Below are positions 1 to 7,518 of a stretch of 10,907 bases of DNA, one piece after another. The position numbers and the translations under genes were made by a program. The stretch lies in assembly GCA_035443705.1 (NCBI GenBank), contig DAORSV010000052.1:1-10907 (forward strand), given 5' to 3'. Numbering within the stretch: the first letter of the stretch is position 1; every line of letters starts with the position of its first letter. The notes beneath the pieces were generated by a model. It was not told the DNA's origin. It saw only the letters and a program-made list of their open reading frames with translations, and did not search any database. This stretch comes from CADEGZ01 sp035443705. Its GTDB lineage: Bacteria > Pseudomonadota > Gammaproteobacteria > UBA6186 > Azoamicaceae.

Positions 1-1659
1 TGGTTTCAATTAAGTTTAAAAGAAGGGCTAACGGTTTTTAGAGAACACCATTTTTCAAAAGATATTTCAGAATCAACCGTTAGCTTGATTGAAAATGTTC
101 GCATCTTACGTTCACACCAATTTGCGGAAGATTCTGGTCCAATGGCGCATTCGGTGCGACCAGAATCCTATATGGAAATTAATAATTTTTATACGATGAC
201 TGTGTATGAAAAAGGTGCGGAAGTTATTCGTATGCTAAAAACGCTCTTGGGATGGGAAACTTTTAGAAGTGCTATGGATTTATACTTTGAACGGCACGAT
301 GGGCAGGCTGTTACAACAGATGATTTTGTTGCTGCCATGGAAGCCGCTTCTCAGCAAGATCTCTCTCAATTTAAATTGTGGTATCAACAGGCAGGCACCC
401 CCGAGATTACTGTGCAAGAACGCTATGAAGAAAAAACAAAAACGTATTATTTAACACTGAAACAGTTTTGCCCGCTAACGCCAGAGCAACCTACTAAGCA
501 GCCGATGGTTATCCCCGTTTCGGTTGGGCTTTTAGACAAAGTGGGTAATAATCTTCTCTCACAATCAGAGATATTAATCTTAAAAGAAAAAGAACAAACT
601 TTTAGTTTTCCTAATATTCAGCATCCGCCCATATTATCTGTACTAAGAGAATTTTCAGCGCCTGTAAAAGTGCACAGAGACATTACAGATGAACAGCTTG
701 CTTTTTTGTTAGCACATGATAGCGATGATTTTAGTAAATGGGATGCGAGTCAAAAATTAACAGAACGGTTAATTTGGAAATTGGTCGCAGATTATCAGGC
801 AAAACGTGCGCTAGAAGTCCCAAGCCTTTGGCTAGAAGCGCATCGTGCAGTGATGATTGATAACGCATTGAATCCAGCGCTTAAGTCTGAAATTTTAACA
901 TTGCCTGCCATGAGCTATTTATTAGAGCTTGGGGAGTCCACAGATATCGATGCCATTGCTGCGGTTAGGCTTTTTTTAAGGAAGAGTCTTTCTGAAAGTT
1001 TAAAAGACGTATTTTTGTCGCTTTATAAAACGCATTCGAGTGCTGAGAGATATGTTTATAGTCCAGTGGCAGTTGCAGCCAGAAAACTAAAAAATGTGTG
1101 TTTAAGTTATTTATTACTAGTCGGAGATCCTAGGGGGCTTGATTGTTGTATGCAACAATGGAAGTCTGCTAATAATATGACAGATGCGCTGGGTGTATTA
1201 AATGCCTTATCTAATTGCCAAGGCTTAGAGCGCCAAATGGTTTTAGATGAATTTTATGATCAGTGGAAACATGATCCGTTGGTATTAGATAAATGGTTTA
1301 GAGTGCAAGCTTGCGTTGAATTGCCAAATACCGTAGAAGTGGTAAAGGGTTTAATGCAGCATCCTGCCTTTGAAATGACAAACCCCAATAAAGTTTATGC
1401 ATTGATAGGGGCATTTTCAGCGAATTTAGCGTGTTTTCATGAACAAAGTGGTTCAGGATATGCGTTTTTAGCAGATGTCGTTTTAGCGTTAGATAAACTG
1501 AATCCACAAGTAGCATCTAGAATGGTACGCGCATTTACAAGTTGGAAGCGGTTTGATAGCGGTAGACAAGAAAAAATGAAAGCGCAATTAGAGCGCATTA
1601 AAAGTCAGAAAAATTTGTCTGGTGATATTTTCGAGATTGTTTCTAAGTGTTTAGTTTAA
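1..1659 (+). CDS. pepN: Aminopeptidase N (M1 family), 5' truncated by the window edge
   Basis: Cytosolic zinc aminopeptidase that trims N-terminal residues from peptides. The reading frame is open from base 1, and 552 codons are visible. They align by eye with E. coli PepN from about residue 313 to its C-terminus (870 aa). The first codons read WFQLSLKEGL; the Glu at codon 8 (bases 22-24) corresponds to the third zinc ligand, E320. The HEXXH part of the site lies outside the window. The transition-state Tyr is in VYEKGAEVIRM (bases 205-207, equal to Y381). The helical C-terminal domain is complete, ending in a NPNK...SGSGYAFL...NPQVASRM...LSGDIFE pattern typical of the family. A TTG at 85 could be taken for a start but lies inside the conserved domain. 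The gene is convergent with the PAP2 gene, 39 nt away, with no obvious terminator between. Very sure of the family. Confidence 0.96.
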   Translation, partial: WFQLSLKEGLTVFREHHFSKDISESTVSLIENVRILRSHQFAEDSGPMAHSVRPESYMEINNFYTMTVYEKGAEVIRMLKTLLGWETFRSAMDLYFERHDGQAVTTDDFVAAMEAASQQDLSQFKLWYQQAGTPEITVQERYEEKTKTYYLTLKQFCPLTPEQPTKQPMVIPVSVGLLDKVGNNLLSQSEILILKEKEQTFSFPNIQHPPILSVLREFSAPVKVHRDITDEQLAFLLAHDSDDFSKWDASQKLTERLIWKLVADYQAKRALEVPSLWLEAHRAVMIDNALNPALKSEILTLPAMSYLLELGESTDIDAIAAVRLFLRKSLSESLKDVFLSLYKTHSSAERYVYSPVAVAARKLKNVCLSYLLLVGDPRGLDCCMQQWKSANNMTDALGVLNALSNCQGLERQMVLDEFYDQWKHDPLVLDKWFRVQACVELPNTVEVVKGLMQHPAFEMTNPNKVYALIGAFSANLACFHEQSGSGYAFLADVVLALDKLNPQVASRMVRAFTSWKRFDSGRQEKMKAQLERIKSQKNLSGDIFEIVSKCLV

Positions 1660-1698
1660 ATGGAAAATCTTCTCCTCCTAATTTGAGTAATGATATGG

Positions 1699-2433
1699 TT
1701 AAAATCTGACCTTAGAATTAATTTTATGATAAATAGGATTATTAACAGTCCAGCTTAACCAAACCAAAGCCATCAAGACTGAAAACACCTCGTCGCTCAG
1801 CCAATGTGCACCTATAAACAATCGTGGTAAGCACAGTAAAATTGCAATAAATAATGCTATCATGCCAATTCGTCGTGGGGCACAGAATAAGGTAAAAGAA
1901 GCCCAATAGATTAAGGAAAAAGCATGTCCGCTCGGAAAAGAATGTTGAGTTCCTTCTTTTAGATTAAAATTTTGCAAAACCTGGGAGAGTTTTACAGCGG
2001 GTTTAAGAACCAGGGAAGGTGAGTCTCTTGCAATGTGTAACCAATTATTAAAAATACCCTCTTGTATCATAAAGCCGATTTGAAAACAGATCCAAAAATA
2101 AATGATTTTTTTAATCCGTTGATAGCGTAACGCTTTGTCTTGGGTGGCAAGTATTACCCAAAGATTGATGAGTGCTGCAAAGAGTAAGTTTAATTTTGTT
2201 TCGCGCCTGTCATTCAGTAAACCCCAAAAAACTTGCCAAAAAGGTTTGTCGACAAGATTACCATTGAATATCTGAAAAACTGTTTCATCCAGGTGTTGTA
2301 AAAAAGGGTGCGTGAGGGGATTGAACCATAATAGCAGCGCGGCAATCAGGGCTATGTGACTTAGTACCCATAGTGGGCTACGAAAAAAAGGTATGGTTTG
2401 TTTCATGCTGGGATCATTTTTTTTTGTTAGCAT
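1699..2433 (-). CDS. PAP2-family membrane phosphatase
   Basis: 244-residue integral membrane protein of the PAP2 (phosphatidic acid phosphatase type 2) superfamily, which dephosphorylates lipid or isoprenoid phosphates at the inner membrane. Two of the three signature motifs are clear: PSGH at residues 167-170, and R204-x5-H210-x3-D214 (here PR rather than SR). The first motif, normally KX6RP, is not recognisable; in its place is RDSPS at 136-140. Hydrophobic segments lie near 20-38, 82-97, 108-125, 171-184, 189-208 and 215-231. It follows lpxH with a 4-nt gap if the ATG at 2433 is used, so it is probably co-translated with it. A second ATG at 2406 is possible; neither has a good Shine-Dalgarno site. 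Being next to lpxH suggests a lipid A or undecaprenyl phosphate substrate, but the sequence does not show which. Nine consecutive A residues follow the first start, on the coding strand. Confidence 0.85.
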   Translation of the reverse strand: MLTKKNDPSMKQTIPFFRSPLWVLSHIALIAALLLWFNPLTHPFLQHLDETVFQIFNGNLVDKPFWQVFWGLLNDRRETKLNLLFAALINLWVILATQDKALRYQRIKKIIYFWICFQIGFMIQEGIFNNWLHIARDSPSLVLKPAVKLSQVLQNFNLKEGTQHSFPSGHAFSLIYWASFTLFCAPRRIGMIALFIAILLCLPRLFIGAHWLSDEVFSVLMALVWLSWTVNNPIYHKINSKVRF

Positions 2434-2437
2434 TTGT

Positions 2438-3157
2438 TTAAATCACGGTTTTTAGTTCTAGATTTTCGGGCGAATAAATGAGAACGCTGCCTGTTTCGCC
2501 CCAATCACCCAGTACAATTCGCTTTGCGGGTTGATTATCTAAAATAAAATGGTGAATGCCAGGTTTGTGTGTATGGCCATGGATAAGTGTTAAAGATTTA
2601 TGTTCTCGTAATATTTGATAGACGGCTTCTGAAGTGACATCCCATTTGCGATTTGCTAGCTTCTTGTCTGCTCGTGTGCTCTTTTTTCTCAAGAAACTTG
2701 AAATTTTTTTCCGCCAGCACAGGGGAAAACTGAAGAATAGCTTTTTAATAAGAGGGTGGCGAACAAATTTTCTAAATCGTTGGTATTTGTGATCGAGTGT
2801 ACATAAGAGATCACCATGAGTGAGCAGAACAGGCGTGTTATATAACTCAACCACCACCGGATCTTGTAGTAATTCACAATGACTTTCAACCGTAAACCGA
2901 TCGCCAATTAAGAAATCTCTATTGCCGTGCATAAAATAAACAGGTATCCCAGTTTCAGAAAATTCAGCCAAGGCATTAATAATACTTATATTATCGGGAT
3001 CTGCGTTATCATCGCCGAGCCAAGCTTCAAAGAGATCACCTAAGATGTAAAGCGCGTCGGCTTTTTTTGCATCCTGGCGAAGAAATTTTAAAAATAATGC
3101 TGACAAGTGCGGTTTAGTCTCAGAAAGATGCAAATCCGAAATAAAATACGTGGCCAT
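2438..3157 (-). CDS. lpxH: UDP-2,3-diacylglucosamine diphosphatase LpxH
   Basis: Hydrolyses UDP-2,3-diacylglucosamine to lipid X plus UMP, the fourth step of lipid A synthesis, at the cytosolic face of the inner membrane. The 239-residue length is typical. All the Mn-binding residues known from E. coli LpxH are present at the same numbers: D8 and H10 (SDLHL), D41 (GDLFEAWLGDD), N79 (HGNRD), H114 (THGD), H195 and H197 (HGHTH). A basic, hydrophobic stretch at about 124-160 corresponds to the helical cap that touches the membrane. The start ATG at 3157 overlaps the ppiB stop by one base (TAATG), so translation is probably coupled. Transcription most likely comes from the ppiB promoter. The presence of LpxH rather than LpxI or LpxG fits a gammaproteobacterium. 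Confidence 0.96.
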   Translation of the reverse strand: MATYFISDLHLSETKPHLSALFLKFLRQDAKKADALYILGDLFEAWLGDDNADPDNISIINALAEFSETGIPVYFMHGNRDFLIGDRFTVESHCELLQDPVVVELYNTPVLLTHGDLLCTLDHKYQRFRKFVRHPLIKKLFFSFPLCWRKKISSFLRKKSTRADKKLANRKWDVTSEAVYQILREHKSLTLIHGHTHKPGIHHFILDNQPAKRIVLGDWGETGSVLIYSPENLELKTVI

Positions 3158-3654
3158 TAAGTTTGCTCAGCACTCACAATCAAAATTTCATCAACAGGCA
3201 CATCACTGTGTCCGGATCGTTGTGTTGTAGGCACTTGGCTGAGTTTTAAAACGATATCCAAGCCATCGGTGACTTTGCCAAAGACACAGTAACCAAACGC
3301 ATCGGGTGTTTCGGCTTTAAAATCCAAAAATGTATTATTAGCAACATTAATAAAAAATTGTGAAGAGGCCGAATGGGGATCATTGGTTCGTGCCATCGCA
3401 ACCGTGCCCAGTTCATTTTTTAATCCGTTTTTGGCTTCGTTCCGAATCGGTTTTTCTGGTGTTTTTTGATGCATGCCTGTTTCAAAGCCACCGCCTTGTA
3501 TCATAAAGCCTTTAATAACACGATGAAAAATAGTGTTGTTATAAAAACCTGCGTTAACATAGTTCAGAAAATTCTGTGCGGTCTCGGGAGTTGCTTTATC
3601 ATCTAACTCAATTGTGATGGTGCCTAAGGAAGTATGCAGTTTAACGATATTCAT
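3157..3654 (-). CDS. ppiB: Cytoplasmic peptidyl-prolyl cis-trans isomerase B (cyclophilin)
   Basis: 165-residue cyclophilin without a signal peptide, close in length and sequence to E. coli PpiB (164 aa), so a cytosolic proline isomerase and folding helper. The catalytic stretch FHRVIKGFMIQGGGFETGM contains the Arg, Phe and Gln of the active site; further conserved parts are NEAKNGLKN, GTVAMART, SASSQFFINV and FGYCVFGKV. The frame is open further upstream to 3777, but the ATG at 3654 is the start that matches the family and is preceded by AAGGA about 10 nt away. It is the first gene of the ppiB-lpxH-PAP2 unit and is transcribed divergently from gltX. Confidence 0.95.
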   Translation of the reverse strand: MNIVKLHTSLGTITIELDDKATPETAQNFLNYVNAGFYNNTIFHRVIKGFMIQGGGFETGMHQKTPEKPIRNEAKNGLKNELGTVAMARTNDPHSASSQFFINVANNTFLDFKAETPDAFGYCVFGKVTDGLDIVLKLSQVPTTQRSGHSDVPVDEILIVSAEQT

Positions 3655-3697
3655 TACATTTTTGTCCTTGTTCAGGGTTAAAAGCCTTAGTTTACCA

Positions 3698-3726
3698 TAT
3701 ATAGATAGTGTTGGATAAGAGCTAAA
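3698..3726 (-). promoter_or_regulatory. Possible promoter of the ppiB-lpxH-PAP2 unit
   Basis: On the minus strand a TATATA box (3703-3698) lies 17 nt after TTTAGC (3726-3721), a weak sigma-70-like pair. It would start a leader of roughly 35-40 nt before the ppiB ATG. The -35 match is poor, so this rests mainly on its position in the divergent gap. Confidence 0.35.
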
Positions 3727-3737
3727 TTGTGTACAAT
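3711..3737 (+). promoter_or_regulatory. Possible promoter of gltX-cysS
   Basis: TACAAT at 3732-3737 is a good -10 box, with TTGGAT at 3711-3716 as a weak -35 and a short 15-nt spacer. The -10 box ends only 6 nt before the gltX ATG at 3744, so a transcript from here would have almost no leader. It overlaps the ppiB promoter region on the other strand. Confidence 0.4.
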
Positions 3738-3743
3738 CAAAGA

Positions 3744-5153
3744 ATGAATACTTCTTTAAAAACGCGTTTTGCGCCAAGCCCCACAGGGCTTATGCATTTT
3801 GGCAATCTTCGGACTGCTTTGTTTAATTATCTTTACGCTAGGCACTATAACGGCAGCTTTTTATTGCGCATTGAGGACACCGATATGGCTCGCTCTGAAG
3901 CGCAATATACCGATGCCATTTTGACGGATTTGCGTTGGCTTGGTCTAGAATGGCAAGAAGGACCTTATCATCAGTCAGAACGCCAAGCTATTTATAATGA
4001 TTATTACGAAGCCCTGGAAAAAAAAGGTCGTGTATATCCCTGCTTTTGCACAGAAGAGCAATTAGCGATTACCCGAAAGGTTCAATTGGCATCGGGTAAA
4101 CCACCTCGCTATTCAGGAACCTGTCGACATCTATCGCAAGAAGCTATTTTAGCAAAACGGGCTTCGGGCTTGTCGTTTACGCTACGATTTGAAGTCTCCA
4201 ACGATGCGGTCGTTGAATTTGAAGATTTGGTGAAAGGTCCTCAACGCTTTGAAACCGAGCACATTGGTGATTTTATTATTCGACGTAATGACGGTACGGC
4301 GTCATTTATGTTTTGTAATGCTTTAGACGATGCTTTATTAGGGGTGACGCATGCCTTGCGAGGGGATGATCACCTGACTAATACGCCGAGACAGATTTTA
4401 ATTCTACAAGCTTTGCAATTGCCTACACCACGTTACGGACATTTTCCGACCATTTTGGGTCCGGATAGCAAACCTTTATCGAAGCGCAATGGCAGTAGAG
4501 CGATTCAGGATTTACGAGAAGAAGGTTTTTTGCCATTGGGGATCTTAAATTATTTGGCGCGTTTAGGGCATCACGATGCAGAGCAATCGCTATTAAACTT
4601 AGACACTCTTTGTGCGCATTTTGATTTAGCGCATATTAGTAATTCCGCTGCGCATTATGATGCTGTACAACTTAACCATTGGCAGAAAGAAGCGATGCAT
4701 CGGAGTACTTCGGTAGAATGTTGGCAACAGATTGCGCCCTATGTGGCAGAGCGTGTGCCAGAGGCGAAAGTGTCAGCCTTTGTAGAAACGGTACAACAAA
4801 ATCTGGTTATGCCTAAAGATGCTTTGCAGTGGGCGAATGCGATTTTTACAGATGCCGCGGCGTTACATTATTCTGAAGCAGTCAGTGGGGTTATCTTCGA
4901 TGCCGGATCTCATTTTTTTGAGCATGCGTTATTCTTTATCAATAAGATGGGTTCTGAATTGACGTTTCCTTCACTGGTGAGTGAACTACAACAAAAAACA
5001 GGTCTGAAGGGTAAAGCCCTCTTTTTCCCCTTAAGGGCTGCGTTAACGGCAGAACTGCATGGGCCGGAGTTAGCAAAAGTGTTAGATCTGATGGGATTAG
5101 AATCGGCTAAAGCCAGATTAAAAAGAGCAGAAAATCATGCTAAAAATTTATAA
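3744..5153 (+). CDS. gltX: Glutamyl-tRNA synthetase
   Basis: Class I synthetase that charges tRNA(Glu), and in organisms without GlnRS often tRNA(Gln) too. 469 residues, the usual bacterial length. N-terminal catalytic motif KTRFAPSPTGLMHFGN, with HFGN (18-21) in place of HIGH; LRIEDTD at 41-47; a zinc-knuckle pattern C100-x-C102 and C127-x-H129; GDDHLTNTPRQ at 207-217; KPLSKRNG at 243-250 as the KMSKS motif. The rest is the helical anticodon-binding region, with KGKALFFPLRAALT near 422-435. The ATG at 3744 gives an N-terminus like E. coli GltX (MKIKTRF). An in-frame GTG at 3729, preceded by AAGAG, would add five residues and cannot be excluded. The 3' end overlaps cysS by 17 nt. In Pseudomonas this slot holds glnS; this protein is clearly GluRS-like by motif, and its tRNA specificity is not readable here. 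Confidence 0.94.
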   Translation: MNTSLKTRFAPSPTGLMHFGNLRTALFNYLYARHYNGSFLLRIEDTDMARSEAQYTDAILTDLRWLGLEWQEGPYHQSERQAIYNDYYEALEKKGRVYPCFCTEEQLAITRKVQLASGKPPRYSGTCRHLSQEAILAKRASGLSFTLRFEVSNDAVVEFEDLVKGPQRFETEHIGDFIIRRNDGTASFMFCNALDDALLGVTHALRGDDHLTNTPRQILILQALQLPTPRYGHFPTILGPDSKPLSKRNGSRAIQDLREEGFLPLGILNYLARLGHHDAEQSLLNLDTLCAHFDLAHISNSAAHYDAVQLNHWQKEAMHRSTSVECWQQIAPYVAERVPEAKVSAFVETVQQNLVMPKDALQWANAIFTDAAALHYSEAVSGVIFDAGSHFFEHALFFINKMGSELTFPSLVSELQQKTGLKGKALFFPLRAALTAELHGPELAKVLDLMGLESAKARLKRAENHAKNL

Positions 5154-6540
5154 TACTCTGAGCAAGCAGAAAGAAATCTTTAAGCCCTTACAACCGGGTA
5201 GAATAGATATTTATGTCTGTGGCGTTACGCCGTATGATTATTGCCATATCGGACATGGCCGGGTTTTTCTAATATTTGACGTTGTGATACGCTATTTGCG
5301 TTCTATTAGTTTTGAAGTGAATTATGTTCGGAACATTACAGATATAGACGATAAAATTATTAACAGAGCGCAAGAAAAAAATATTTCTTTTAGTGCATTA
5401 ACAGCAGAATTTATTCAGGCTATGAATACGGATTTTCAGCATTTAAATATCCTGCCTCCGACAGCGGAACCTCGAGCAACGAATTATATTCAGCAGATGA
5501 TTGATATGATCGAGCAACTGGTTGATAAGGGATACGCCTATGTGGGTGAAACAGGCGATGTTTATTACGATATCCAAAAATTTGAGAGTTATGGTTGCTT
5601 GTCGCATCGGGACTTAGAAGATTTAAAAGCGGGCTCGCGTGTAGAAATTAATGATGCAAAACAGCATCCTTTTGATTTTGTGTTATGGAAAATGGCTAAA
5701 CCTAAGGAACCGAGTTGGGAATCTCCTTGGGGTTTAGGACGTCCAGGTTGGCATATAGAATGTTCTGCCATGTCTTTAGTGCAGTGTGGCGAGACGTTTG
5801 ATATCCATGGTGGGGGTCCGGATTTGAAATTTCCACATCATGAAAATGAGCGTGCGCAGTCGGAAGCGGCAAATGGCAAGAAATTTGTGAATTATTGGAT
5901 GCATGTCGGATTTGTACAGCAAGATAAAGAAAAAATGTCTAAATCGCTGGGTAATTTTTTAACGATCAGAGATTTTTTAAAGCATTATCATCCAGAAGTA
6001 TTGCGGTATTTTAGTATTATGAGTCATTATCGTAGCCCAATCGATTATGCAACAGATAATATTGATGCTGCTGGTAGAGGGCTTTCGCGACTCTATACGG
6101 CTTTGCGCGGTATCTCGTTAGAAAATCCTGTTGAGAAAAATACACTGACAATACAATCACTCTTCGAGCAAAAATTTGAAGATGCGATGAACGATGACTT
6201 TAATACCCCCGAAGCCATTGCCGTTTTATTTGAAATAGCCCATGAAATTAATCGGCAAAGGGAGACTGAGCCTGAAAAAGCGATAGTGCTTGCGATACGC
6301 TTAAAAAAGCTTGGCAACATCTTAGGGTTGTTGTATAGCGAACCCGAAGTATTTCTGCAAAATGCCAGTGGTAAAGCAATTGATTTAGCGTTTAGCGAAA
6401 TTGAACAGTTGATTGCAGCGCGAGATCAGGCTAGAAAATCTAAACAGTGGATAGAATCCGATAGGATCCGAGATATATTATTAGAAAAGGGTATTGTGCT
6501 AGAGGATACTGCAAAGGGCACAACATGGCATGCGCGTTAG
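5137..6540 (+). CDS. cysS: Cysteinyl-tRNA synthetase
   Basis: Charges tRNA(Cys) in the cytosol. 467 residues, close to E. coli CysS (461). The zinc ligands that select cysteine sit at the same positions as in E. coli: C28 (YVCGVTPYD), C209 (GWHIECSAM), H234 and E238 (FPHHENE). HIGH motif at 37-40 and KMSKS at 266-270; DIHGGGPDLKFPHHENE lies between them. The C-terminal DALR-type helical region and the short tail after 400 are complete. The start overlaps the gltX end by 17 nt, with AAAAGAG about 9 nt upstream of the ATG, so the two synthetases form one transcript. The stop is 4 nt from the stop of the convergent MNIO gene, with no terminator seen between them. Confidence 0.96.
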   Translation: MLKIYNTLSKQKEIFKPLQPGRIDIYVCGVTPYDYCHIGHGRVFLIFDVVIRYLRSISFEVNYVRNITDIDDKIINRAQEKNISFSALTAEFIQAMNTDFQHLNILPPTAEPRATNYIQQMIDMIEQLVDKGYAYVGETGDVYYDIQKFESYGCLSHRDLEDLKAGSRVEINDAKQHPFDFVLWKMAKPKEPSWESPWGLGRPGWHIECSAMSLVQCGETFDIHGGGPDLKFPHHENERAQSEAANGKKFVNYWMHVGFVQQDKEKMSKSLGNFLTIRDFLKHYHPEVLRYFSIMSHYRSPIDYATDNIDAAGRGLSRLYTALRGISLENPVEKNTLTIQSLFEQKFEDAMNDDFNTPEAIAVLFEIAHEINRQRETEPEKAIVLAIRLKKLGNILGLLYSEPEVFLQNASGKAIDLAFSEIEQLIAARDQARKSKQWIESDRIRDILLEKGIVLEDTAKGTTWHAR

Positions 6541-6544
6541 ATAA

Positions 6545-7366
6545 TTATTTTTGGACAGCGCCGTAGTTTTGTTCTGCAATCGCTTTTGCTTTTTTGAGTT
6601 CTGTTAATAATTCATTTAAAGGCGGAATATTATCATCTCGTTCTATCAGGGTTGCAGTCCGGCCAAAGCGTTTAATTGCAGCAGCGTACAGCTGCCAAAC
6701 CGGATCAACAATGGGAGCATTATGTGTGTCTATGATGTGATCAACGTTATGAGTATGCCCTGCAAGGTGAAATTGTTGAATGCGATCGCAGGGTAGCCCT
6801 TCAAGGTATTGATAGGGATCAAAGCCATGGTTAAAACTATTGACGTAAATATTATTAATATCTAATAAAATTTTACAATCCGCTTCTATAGCAATAGCAC
6901 TGAGAAAATCCCATTCGGAGAGTTCAGAATTTTTAAAAGTAATATAGCTGGATACATTTTCTAGCAAAATTTGTTGACCTAAAAAATCTTGTACAGCTTT
7001 AACACGTAAAACCACATGTTCAATTGTTTCAGTTGTGTAGGGTAGGGGTAATAAATCATGAATATTTTGCTTGTTGATGCCTGTCCAACAGAGGTGATCT
7101 GATATCCAAGCAGGCTTTACACGAACTGCTAAATCCTTTAATTGCTTTAAATAATCCCAATTGAGCGAATCGGTGTTGCCGATAGATAATGATACCCCGT
7201 GCATGGCCATGGGGTAGTGTTCGCGGATCTGATCAAGGAAATAGAGAGGTTTTCCTCCGGAGATCATATAGTTTTCGGATAAAATTTCAAACCAATCAAT
7301 TTGAGGACGGGTGTCTAGTATGCTGCTATAGTGATCCGTTCGTAACCCAAGCCCGAATCCTAACAT
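6545..7366 (-). CDS. DUF692 / MNIO family enzyme (multinuclear non-heme iron oxidase)
   Basis: 273-residue TIM-barrel protein of the DUF692 (MNIO) family, whose studied members (MbnB, BufB/HvfB and others) use an Fe cluster and oxygen to modify cysteines of precursor peptides. Hallmarks: GLGLRTDHY, IDWFEILSENYM, MHGVSLSIG, SDHLCWTG, HDLLPLPYT, LLENVSSY, LDINNIYVNSFNHGFDP, FHLAGH, IDTH, TLIERDDNIPP. Likely metal ligands H56, H91, E136, N171/N172, H200, H204, D213, H215 and E242 are all present, so the site looks intact. I chose the ATG at 7366 because GGAG lies 5 nt before it; the ATG at 7393 (nine more residues) has no Shine-Dalgarno. There is no DUF2063-type partner gene next to it. The gene upstream on the same strand encodes a secreted four-Cys protein, a candidate substrate (inference). 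Confidence 0.92.
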   Translation of the reverse strand: MLGFGLGLRTDHYSSILDTRPQIDWFEILSENYMISGGKPLYFLDQIREHYPMAMHGVSLSIGNTDSLNWDYLKQLKDLAVRVKPAWISDHLCWTGINKQNIHDLLPLPYTTETIEHVVLRVKAVQDFLGQQILLENVSSYITFKNSELSEWDFLSAIAIEADCKILLDINNIYVNSFNHGFDPYQYLEGLPCDRIQQFHLAGHTHNVDHIIDTHNAPIVDPVWQLYAAAIKRFGRTATLIERDDNIPPLNELLTELKKAKAIAEQNYGAVQK

Positions 7367-7400
7367 AAATTCTCCATGTTCAGGCTCGACCATTTTTGTA

Positions 7401-7429
7401 AGAATAGAATAAAAACGGAGATACTACAA
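7401..7429 (-). promoter_or_regulatory. Possible promoter of the MNIO gene
   Basis: On the minus strand TTGTAG (7429-7424) and TATTCT (7406-7401) are 17 nt apart. Transcription would begin near 7393, giving a leader of about 27 nt that includes the GGAG before the ATG at 7366. It lies downstream of the terminator that ends the small Cys gene, which is where a separate promoter would be needed. The box matches are modest. Confidence 0.35.
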
Positions 7430-7452
7430 CGAAGTTTTTTCAGAAAGGAGAT

Positions 7453-7487
7453 AAAAAAAGGGCAGGTTTTTAGACCTGCCCTTTTTT
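7453..7487. terminator. Bidirectional rho-independent terminator
   Basis: GGGCAGGT (7460-7467) pairs with ACCTGCCC (7474-7481) around a 6-nt loop. Flanking runs of seven A on the left and six T on the right extend the stem and give a U tract on either strand. In the minus direction it sits 31 nt after the stop of the small Cys gene and would end that transcript before the MNIO gene. In the plus direction it could stop read-through of cysS. Confidence 0.88.
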
Positions 7488-7518
7488 ATTGCAAAACTAG
7501 CGATGTGCTAGATCTGAC

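Noticed and set aside
1..84. Apparent loss of the zinc-binding HEXXH motif in aminopeptidase N
   Set aside because: The frame runs off the left edge and starts at the equivalent of residue 313; the motif lies just outside, so this is not a broken gene.
2417..2425. Run of nine T near the start of the PAP2 gene as a possible frameshift site
   Set aside because: The frame is intact and a second in-frame ATG follows at 2406, so slippage would not necessarily matter; there is no direct sign of it.
3655..3777. N-terminal extension of ppiB by 41 residues
   Set aside because: The extension does not look like a signal peptide or any domain, overlaps the gltX start, and the ATG at 3654 gives the usual family length with a ribosome site.
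6541..6544. Terminator between the convergent cysS and MNIO genes
   Set aside because: The stops are only 4 nt apart and no hairpin with a T run is visible there.
7442..7450. Strong Shine-Dalgarno-like AGAAAGGAG on the plus strand
   Set aside because: No open frame of any length begins at a suitable distance after it; it directly precedes the terminator stem.
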